From assembly GCA_903958995.1 (NCBI GenBank), contig CAJBVG010000154.1, positions 1 through 21,769 of the forward strand: 21,769 nt of DNA. Reading direction: 5' to 3'. The stretch's first letter is position 1; the number at the start of each line of letters is the position of its first letter. Positions 15,839 through 21,769 of the stretch are shown here, piece after piece. The notes under the pieces were generated by a model that saw only the letters and a program-made list of their open reading frames with translations, did no database searches and was not told the DNA's origin. The position numbers and the translations under genes are program-made. Origin of the DNA: an uncultured bacterium. GTDB taxonomy: Bacteria > Bacteroidota > Bacteroidia > Sphingobacteriales > Sphingobacteriaceae.

Positions 15839-18520
15839 TTAGAGTAAATAATAAATTAACTTTCCGTCTTTGGTGGCTACAATCATTCTTTTCTGATTGT
15901 TAACCTCTAATAAAGAAGGCTTTACGGATGAATTTATAGGAAATCCATTTAAAAGTACACCCTCTCTGTTGAACATATACAATTGTTCAGTCTCCCTTGA
16001 AATGACTCCAAGCACACTTTCCCCGTTCTGATAATCGAATACAAAGGGTTGGTCGCTAATTGTAGTATTGAATTGATAATTATACCCAACTGTCGTATCG
16101 TCTTGAAAAACCATCAATTGATTATTGTCGATAAACACATAATCTTTTTTGGCATCACCCACCACATTAGCAAATAAGAAGTAATGTGAGTCAGTCCATG
16201 TCCCAACAGATTTAAACAATCGTCGACCATCTAAGAAAATGCTTTTAATCTTCCCATTCTGATCTGTGCTGACGAATCTGTTTTTAGCAAATTCAGGACT
16301 CTCATCAAAATAGAAAGGGTTGTAATAATGACTATTGGCTGAATCTTTAAATTGTGTTTGCAATTCGCCTTTCCTATTGAGGAAGTAAAAATAGCCTTGT
16401 TCAGTAGCGACAAAGAGATAATCTTTATTCCCCACTCGAACATGCTGCATTTTATCAATAATACTCCCTAAGCGCTTCGGATTCCAGCCATCTAATGGCC
16501 GACCACTTAAATCATAACCATATACACTTTGATTCGTACAAGCAATAAACAATCTATAGTTCTTATTTTTATCGTAATCGAAAACGGTGATTCCCACATT
16601 TGTTTCAGAGCTCAATTTCTTCGGATATCCTGGCATTGCATTCCCATCTAAATCAATTAAATAAATTTGATGATTAGAATTAAATAGCAATTGGGTCACT
16701 CCATTCTTATAATAATCTACAGCGTGAATTTTAGAAATAATTTTCTCTGGAATAATTTTTTTCCAAAGGATGTTCGATTCTTCATCTATTAAATAAACAC
16801 GATTAGTATCGTCCTGCACGAAAATGTAATTCTTATCTTTATTAACAGATACTACCCATTGAGCAGTAGTGCTTACCGAACTTTCTAACTTAATTTGCCA
16901 TTTCTGCTCCAGTGTAGATTGAGTAGATAGATCGATCAATGGTAAGTAAATACTATTGATTAAACCTGCATCTGAACTTGTAACTTGATAAGCAAATGCA
17001 GAATAGTTCGACCAACCTTTTTTACTCATTAATTTACCTGAAGCTTTTGTATTCAATAGATTCTTGAAACTTGCTTCATACCCAGAAATTCCTGCGTAAT
17101 ACAGATAGTTATATTGATCATTAAGCTGACTACAGTAGTTCTGAAACGATTCCTTGTTCTTTAAAATTAAATCAGATTTATAATCATCTAAATAGCGTTT
17201 AATATCTGAAACATCAGAACTCAATATTAATCGATCTTCAATAAGTACATAGTATTTTGTATCCAACTCTTTAAAAGGTTCGCCTCCTCCCAAGTACATC
17301 ATTTTTCGAATTGGGAAGGTTTTGATTTGGTAGTCGTTGTAAGATATTGATTTGCTATTTTTTTGTAATCGTTCAATTTTCTTTTCAAATTCTTCTGGTT
17401 GCTGTAATACCATCATCGCAATAAATCCGGTATGTTTTGATAAGGAATAATTTGGGTAATAAGCAGCGATTAGCTCTGAACCCATATGTTCATTAAGTAG
17501 TTGAGTAATATTTACCCCATACTTCTTCGTCATTAATTTTTGCTCTGCAGCAAAATAATAATCCTGATTAAGTTGAATTTGTTTCTGCAAATCTGACCTA
17601 AATAAAATTGGATCTGATAATATTAGATCTTGAAATGACCAAGTGTTTGCTGATAAATAGTTACATAAATAGCTTCTATTCTCTGTTTGGTTTTTTAATA
17701 ATGAAAAATATTTTTTCTCTGACGATTCAATCTCACCATTTAAAATCCAAGCATCCGATTTATAATTCATTTCTGCGTAAGAAAACTCTGCAAAACTATT
17801 CGTTATACCTAATGATTTTTGAAATGGTAACTGAAAAAACAAGGAATAGAACTCCTGTAAATTCGCGTGATTTATAAATACACTTAACAAACTCTTGCCA
17901 TTTGATTGCTCTGTTTGCCATTTTTGAAAGATTGGCAATGATGATAAGTGTTGCCCTTTAACCTTTGCACGTAAGGCATCTTCAATTAAGGTTGGAAATT
18001 TAGATACTAGTAGATGTGGGGCGATATAGGCATAATAGAAATCTTGGTTTGCACCTTCGAAATGGTATATGTTTTCATTTTCAAAAGATCTTGCTTTCGA
18101 CTTTACTACGAGTTCATCATCACCATTAAAAAGTATAGACACATCATCAACCTCGAAATCATAAGTGTCTGCTAAGTAAATACAACCAAGAGTTTTCGCA
18201 TTTACTTTTTGTGCAGAAACTAAAATATGTTGAGCATTTAATGCCGAATGTAAACTCTTATTTTTTCTAATGATTTGATCAAACCCTTTTACTTCATCAA
18301 TAAATGTATCGTAAAAGAAGTTCGGAATATTTGAATCATCAGCTAAAATCTCCGACAAATCATTTTCGTATTTAAAATCAATTACAAATGCATTCCGATT
18401 AGATACATAAGTAGATAGATCGCTTCGGGAGCTAATTTGCAAAGAACCTTTAAAATAGAAATAAACCAATGAAACGATAATTGTCAATAAGCCTGAAATA
18501 ATCCAGATTGCTTTCTTCAT
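15839..18520 (-). CDS. membrane-anchored DUF3352-like protein with C-terminal beta-propeller
   Basis: An 893-residue protein with one N-terminal membrane helix (residues 4-23) and a large extracytoplasmic part. Residues ~30-530 resemble DUF3352 proteins of Bacteroidota: long beta-rich stretches with FAEFSYAEMNYKSDAWILNG and a YYVLIEDRLILSSD segment. Residues ~540-893 form a propeller of repeated blades, each with a YLID or YGYD strand followed by a G-x-P-x-x-G-(W/Y/F)-(P/N) turn: VYLIDEESNILW, IYLIDLDGNAMPGYPKKL, VYGYDLSGRPLDGWN, LYMFNREGVLLNGFP. These are PQQ/WD-like blades; I see no enzyme active site. It has its own promoter-like site upstream, divergent from DUF423-priA. Function unknown; a scaffold or binding role is a guess. 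Confidence 0.8.
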   Translation of the reverse strand: MKKAIWIISGLLTIIVSLVYFYFKGSLQISSRSDLSTYVSNRNAFVIDFKYENDLSEILADDSNIPNFFYDTFIDEVKGFDQIIRKNKSLHSALNAQHILVSAQKVNAKTLGCIYLADTYDFEVDDVSILFNGDDELVVKSKARSFENENIYHFEGANQDFYYAYIAPHLLVSKFPTLIEDALRAKVKGQHLSSLPIFQKWQTEQSNGKSLLSVFINHANLQEFYSLFFQLPFQKSLGITNSFAEFSYAEMNYKSDAWILNGEIESSEKKYFSLLKNQTENRSYLCNYLSANTWSFQDLILSDPILFRSDLQKQIQLNQDYYFAAEQKLMTKKYGVNITQLLNEHMGSELIAAYYPNYSLSKHTGFIAMMVLQQPEEFEKKIERLQKNSKSISYNDYQIKTFPIRKMMYLGGGEPFKELDTKYYVLIEDRLILSSDVSDIKRYLDDYKSDLILKNKESFQNYCSQLNDQYNYLYYAGISGYEASFKNLLNTKASGKLMSKKGWSNYSAFAYQVTSSDAGLINSIYLPLIDLSTQSTLEQKWQIKLESSVSTTAQWVVSVNKDKNYIFVQDDTNRVYLIDEESNILWKKIIPEKIISKIHAVDYYKNGVTQLLFNSNHQIYLIDLDGNAMPGYPKKLSSETNVGITVFDYDKNKNYRLFIACTNQSVYGYDLSGRPLDGWNPKRLGSIIDKMQHVRVGNKDYLFVATEQGYFYFLNRKGELQTQFKDSANSHYYNPFYFDESPEFAKNRFVSTDQNGKIKSIFLDGRRLFKSVGTWTDSHYFLFANVVGDAKKDYVFIDNNQLMVFQDDTTVGYNYQFNTTISDQPFVFDYQNGESVLGVISRETEQLYMFNREGVLLNGFPINSSVKPSLLEVNNQKRMIVATKDGKLIYYLL

Positions 18521-18551
18521 GGTTTAGTTTGGTTTGGGTGTGTACTTCGTA

Positions 18552-18559
18552 CAAAAGTA
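18552..18559 (-). promoter_or_regulatory. probable -7 element for the DUF3352-like gene
   Basis: Read leftward, TACTTTTG matches TAnnTTTG and lies 31 bp before the ATG at 18520. No TTG is found at the right -33 distance. Three GTAC words cluster here (18542, 18549, 18557), including the inverted pair GTACTT/AAGTAC, which could be a small operator. Confidence 0.42.
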
Positions 18560-18641
18560 CTCTGAAATAACGATTCTACTTAGTTTTCAGGATATTCAGT
18601 TTTCAACAATTGTGATTCTGATTTTATCAGTTTTGATTCGT

Positions 18642-18649
18642 TATATTTG
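18642..18649 (+). promoter_or_regulatory. probable -7 element for the DUF423-priA pair
   Basis: TATATTTG matches TAnnTTTG and sits 16 bp before the DUF423 ATG (18666). A TCTG at 18617-18620 stands at about the -33 distance but is not a perfect TTG. The palindrome TTGTACAA (18647-18654) overlaps the end of the element. The implied leader is very short. Confidence 0.45.
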
Positions 18650-18665
18650 TACAATAGATGTTCCC

Positions 18666-19058
18666 ATGAAAAGACTAATCATTATTGGAAGTTTACTGTC
18701 AGCAATAGCGGTGATGTTAGGTGCATTTGGTGCGCATGCCTTAAAATCTGTGCTAAGCATTACTGAATTACAAACCTATGAAACTGGTGTTCGTTACCAA
18801 TTCATACATAGCATTGGAATAATTCTCATTGCCATTTTATACCATATTCAACCAAGCAAGCTACTCTTAAGGGCAGGGATGTTTCTGTATTTAGGAATTC
18901 TATTTTTCTCTTTCTCCCTTTATTTATTGGCTTTAAAAGAAGTACTCGGTATTAGTTCATGGACTTTCCTAGGTCCAATTACTCCTATTGGTGGAGTATT
19001 CTTTATTACAGGTTGGGTCTTAACAGCATGGTCATTTTTGAGTAAACGCCATGAGTAA
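18666..19058 (+). CDS. DUF423 family small membrane protein
   Basis: A 130-residue protein with four hydrophobic helices, beginning MKRLIIIGSLLSAIAVMLGA and then FGAHALKSVLS, the DUF423 (E. coli YgdD-like) signature; ETGVRYQFIHSIG and PIGGVFFITGW are further family blocks. Function is not known for the family. I place the start at 18666; the upstream open frame to 18534 runs through the promoter and has no family likeness. Its last 8 bp overlap the priA start, so translation of the two is probably coupled. Confidence 0.9.
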   Translation: MKRLIIIGSLLSAIAVMLGAFGAHALKSVLSITELQTYETGVRYQFIHSIGIILIAILYHIQPSKLLLRAGMFLYLGILFFSFSLYLLALKEVLGISSWTFLGPITPIGGVFFITGWVLTAWSFLSKRHE

Positions 19059-21522
19059 TTTTGGTACTACTAAATATGATTTATATGTTGATGTAATCTT
19101 ACCCTTAGCATTACCTCAAACCTATACCTATAGGGTTAGCATAGATTTAATAGAACAAGTAAAAGTAGGCTCTAGAGTAATTGTCCCTTTTCAAGGAAAT
19201 CGTTTATATACAGGCATTGTATCCAGAGTTCACCATGATGCCCCAACCCTATATCAATCTAAATATATTTTAAATGTATTAGATGACGATGCTGTTTTAT
19301 CTTCTAAACAAATTGAATTGTGGAATTGGATTGCCAAGTACTATGCTTGTACAATTGGAGAGGTAATGAATGCTGCTCTCCCATCGGCAATGAAACTAAC
19401 GAGCGAAACCAAAGTAATATTAAACACTTTGGGTGATTTTGATAAAAACGATTTAAACGATAAAGAGTATCTAATTGTCGAAGCTATAGAAGTTCAAGGT
19501 TCTATTAGCATCACCGATATTCAAAAAATTCTAGATCAAAAAACAGTAATGCCAGTTATCAAAGCGATGATACAAAAAGGCATTCTATTTTTAGAAGAAG
19601 AAATTCAAGAAAAATACAAAGCAAAAACAACCAAGTACATTGTATTAAGTGAGCAATACCGAGAAACAGAAATGCTCAAGGCCTTGTTTTCGACTCTCGA
19701 AAAAAGACCTAAGCAACTTGATGTTTTACAACAATATTTAAGCTTAAGCAAACAACAAGAACAAGTAAGTCAGAAGGACCTTGTAGCCATAGGATTAAGC
19801 ACTTCGGCCATTCAAACACTTTTAAAAAACGAAGTGTTTTATATTGAAGAAGTGGAAATTAGTAGAATTGAAAAGCAAGAATCTGTAGATCAATTAAACT
19901 TAAAATTAAGTGAAGAACAAGAAGAAGCTTTAGTGACAATACATGAAGCCTTTTCGGATAAACTCCCTGTTTTATTATACGGCATTACCTCTTCAGGTAA
20001 AACGATGTTGTACATTGAGCTAATTAAAGAACAAATTGCACTTGGCAAACAAGTATTAATTCTCGTTCCCGAAATTGGTTTAACTACTCAACTTATTGAA
20101 CGCTATCGTCAGCATTTTGAATCGGAAATAGGCATTTACCATTCGAGGTATAATGAAAATCAACGAGCTGAAGTATGGCAAAATGTTCGTGCACAGAAAA
20201 CAAAAATAATTCTAGGCACACGCTCTTCTATCTTCTTGCCTTTTGATGAGCTGGGCTTAATTATAGTTGATGAAGAACATGATCCATCATACAAACAAAA
20301 CGAGCCCAACCCACGCTATCACGCAAGAGATACTGCCATTTATTTAAGTCACCAAACCCAAGCCCATATTATATTAGGCTCTGCAACACCTTCATTAGAG
20401 TCGTATTACAATTGCTTACAGGATAAATATAAATTGGTGCATTTAAAGAACCGTTTTGGTTCGGCGAAACTGCCCGATGTTGTTCTCGTTGCATTGCAAA
20501 ATGATATCGAGAAAGAAAGTCACCAAAACCTATTCGGCAAAACCCTTATACAGGAAATTGAATTACGCTTGAGTAAAAAAGAGCAAGTGATTTTATTTCA
20601 AAATAGAAGAGGTTATGCACCATTCCTACAATGTAATATTTGTGGGCATACTCCACAGTGTAACCAATGTGATGTAAGTTTAACTTACCACAAGTGGAAG
20701 AACGAACTACGTTGCCATTATTGTGGTTACCATACTCCAGTCATTAAAGTTTGTCCTTCATGTGGCTCAGCTCATTTAGAAATGAAAGGATTGGGAACAG
20801 AGAAAATTGAAGAGGAGTTACAGGTCATTTTTCCAGATGCACGTATTGCGCGAATGGACTTAGATACTACTCGCAAAAAAAATACCTTACAAGATATTAT
20901 TAATGATTTCGAATCGGGTCAAATTGATATTCTAGTTGGAACGCAAATGGTTACGAAAGGACTCGATTTTGAACGAGTTACACTAGTGGGCATCATACAA
21001 GCCGATACCTTGGTCAATCATCCCGATTTCCGCTCACACGAGCGAGCATTTCAACTTATAGAGCAAGTTAGTGGTAGAGCAGGGAGAAGAGACCAATTGG
21101 GCAAGGTAATTATCCAAACATATAAGCCAGATCATCCTATTTTACAACTTGCCTCTAGGCATGATTATGATACTTTTTTAAGACAACAACTAAACGAGCG
21201 AAAACAATTCTATTATCCACCATTCGTTCGATTAATTGAAATTACACTTAAACATAAAGAGGCACAGAAGGTACAGCTAGCTTCTCAAAAGTTAGCAACT
21301 GAATTAAAGAAACTATTCTCACAAAAAAGCGTACTCGGACCAGAGTTCCCTGTAGTAGGTAAAGTTAGAAATCAATTCATTCAGAAAATCTTATTGAAGC
21401 TCGATAGAAAGACTCAACACTTAGAAAGCAGCAAAGAGCAACTCAGAATTAAAATTGTGGAGTTAAAAAGCAACAAGGAATTTTCTGCATGTACAGTGCT
21501 GGTTGACGTAGACCCCCTTTAA
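19051..21522 (+). CDS. priA: primosomal protein N' / replication restart helicase PriA
   Basis: An 823-residue superfamily 2 DNA helicase that reloads the replisome at stalled forks. The N-terminal 3'-DNA-binding domain (about 10-110, with LPQTYTYRV and GSRVIVPFQGN) is followed by a winged-helix region, the Walker A motif GITSSGKT (311-318), DEEH (407-410), GSATPS (443-448), and the PriA zinc domain with eight Cys at 528, 531, 537, 540, 555, 558, 568 and 571. The later helicase motif VGTQMVTKGLDFERV and the QVSGRAGR block are also present. All key residues look intact. The start overlaps DUF423 by 8 bp. It ends just before an AT-rich inverted repeat array. Confidence 0.97.
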   Translation: MSNFGTTKYDLYVDVILPLALPQTYTYRVSIDLIEQVKVGSRVIVPFQGNRLYTGIVSRVHHDAPTLYQSKYILNVLDDDAVLSSKQIELWNWIAKYYACTIGEVMNAALPSAMKLTSETKVILNTLGDFDKNDLNDKEYLIVEAIEVQGSISITDIQKILDQKTVMPVIKAMIQKGILFLEEEIQEKYKAKTTKYIVLSEQYRETEMLKALFSTLEKRPKQLDVLQQYLSLSKQQEQVSQKDLVAIGLSTSAIQTLLKNEVFYIEEVEISRIEKQESVDQLNLKLSEEQEEALVTIHEAFSDKLPVLLYGITSSGKTMLYIELIKEQIALGKQVLILVPEIGLTTQLIERYRQHFESEIGIYHSRYNENQRAEVWQNVRAQKTKIILGTRSSIFLPFDELGLIIVDEEHDPSYKQNEPNPRYHARDTAIYLSHQTQAHIILGSATPSLESYYNCLQDKYKLVHLKNRFGSAKLPDVVLVALQNDIEKESHQNLFGKTLIQEIELRLSKKEQVILFQNRRGYAPFLQCNICGHTPQCNQCDVSLTYHKWKNELRCHYCGYHTPVIKVCPSCGSAHLEMKGLGTEKIEEELQVIFPDARIARMDLDTTRKKNTLQDIINDFESGQIDILVGTQMVTKGLDFERVTLVGIIQADTLVNHPDFRSHERAFQLIEQVSGRAGRRDQLGKVIIQTYKPDHPILQLASRHDYDTFLRQQLNERKQFYYPPFVRLIEITLKHKEAQKVQLASQKLATELKKLFSQKSVLGPEFPVVGKVRNQFIQKILLKLDRKTQHLESSKEQLRIKIVELKSNKEFSACTVLVDVDPL

Positions 21523-21528
21523 ATTAAA

Positions 21529-21624
21529 TTGTAAATTTTAAATTGTAAGTTGTAAGTTGTAAATTATTAAAAGAACAATAAATACAATATTTTTAATTTA
21601 AAATTTAGTATTTACAATTTACAA
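21529..21624. repeat. inverted array of 7-bp repeats between priA and the four-helix-bundle gene
   Basis: Six contiguous heptamers run from 21529 to 21570: TTGTAAA, TTTTAAA, TTGTAAG, TTGTAAG, TTGTAAA, TTATTAA. After a 26-bp spacer, four heptamers of the same kind appear in opposite orientation at 21597-21624 (TTTAAAA, TTTAGTA, TTTACAA, TTTACAA). The arms can pair imperfectly, so it may serve as a weak two-way terminator between the convergent genes. The 7-bp period rules out coding use. Confidence 0.8.
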
Positions 21625-21628
21625 TTAA

Positions 21629-21769
21629 TCAAGATTTATTTTTTGAAGTAACAATAATCTTTGAAATTATTTTCATTATTTCTAAACACTTTTCATTCAT
21701 CTTTTCAAATTGATCTGAAGTTATATAATTAGTTTCTTTTAGCAATTCTAACCAATATAAAGACTCATC
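21629..21769 (-). CDS. four-helix-bundle protein, 23S rRNA intervening-sequence family (3' part)
   Basis: A minus-strand frame enters from the right edge and ends at a TGA at 21629-21631. The 46 visible residues begin DESLYWLELLKETNYITSDQ and end KIIVTSKNKS. The block (D/E)ESLYWLELL is characteristic of the last helices of the four-helix-bundle family first noted in 23S rRNA intervening sequences and related to the Avd protein of diversity-generating retroelements. These genes are common in Bacteroidota as stand-alone copies of unknown function. The start lies beyond the window. It is convergent with priA across the heptamer array. Confidence 0.85.
   Translation of the reverse strand, partial: DESLYWLELLKETNYITSDQFEKMNEKCLEIMKIISKIIVTSKNKS

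Noticed and set aside
18534..18665. Longer DUF423 protein starting at 18534
   Set aside because: The added 44 residues overlap the likely promoter and do not match the family; MKRLIIIGSLL at 18666 is the usual start.
21529..21624. Possible CRISPR array
   Set aside because: The units are 7 bp with no unique spacers between them, and no cas gene is present.
1..21769. A new defence, mobile or biosynthetic system
   Set aside because: Gene content is core or typical of the lineage. Apart from the partial four-helix-bundle gene, nothing recalls defence islands, integrases, transposases or biosynthetic clusters.

Overview
The window is a low-GC chromosomal segment that looks like a member of the phylum Bacteroidota, probably near the flavobacteria. 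The evidence is a type IX secretion (T9SS) C-terminal sorting domain, a DUF3078 outer-membrane-type protein, an OmpA protein with thrombospondin type-3 repeats, a 52-residue L34, and promoters of the Bacteroidota form (TTG, about 20 bp, TAnnTTTG), best seen in front of rpmH. The genus cannot be named from this sequence alone. Nearly all genes are core or lineage-typical. I see no prophage, insertion sequence, CRISPR array, rRNA or tRNA.

Layout. 1-3409: the 3' end of an M28 zinc peptidase with a PDZ domain; a convergent secreted T9SS cargo protein; a decayed remnant of csaA (not an intact ORF); a lone HPt phosphotransfer protein; and a convergent NAD(P)-binding SDR-like protein coupled to the end of rpoN. 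3409-8048: rpoN and asnS diverge from a shared 82-bp gap, followed by mscL (whose start codon lies in a perfect 12-bp inverted repeat), a DUF3078 protein, and rpmH with a strong promoter. 8112-11856: a tight rightward cluster of rnpA, yidD, an S41 C-terminal processing peptidase, a TauE/SafE permease and tsaB, closed by a perfect bidirectional terminator at 11860-11893. 11910-18520: three leftward envelope genes, namely an OmpA/TSP3 protein, its upstream lipoprotein neighbour, and a membrane-anchored DUF3352-like protein with a beta-propeller. 18666-21522: a DUF423 membrane protein overlapping priA. 21529-21769: an inverted array of 7-bp repeats and the 3' end of a four-helix-bundle (23S rRNA intervening-sequence family) gene.

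Functionally the segment mixes translation and RNA processing (AsnRS, L34, RNase P protein, TsaB), transcription (sigma-54), replication restart (PriA) and envelope or secretion functions (YidD, S41 peptidase, MscL, OmpA, lipoprotein, T9SS cargo). I found no convincing new multi-gene system. The items most worth a second look are the internally deleted csaA remnant, the hairpin over the mscL start codon, the inverted heptamer array beside the four-helix-bundle gene, and the large DUF3352/propeller envelope protein.
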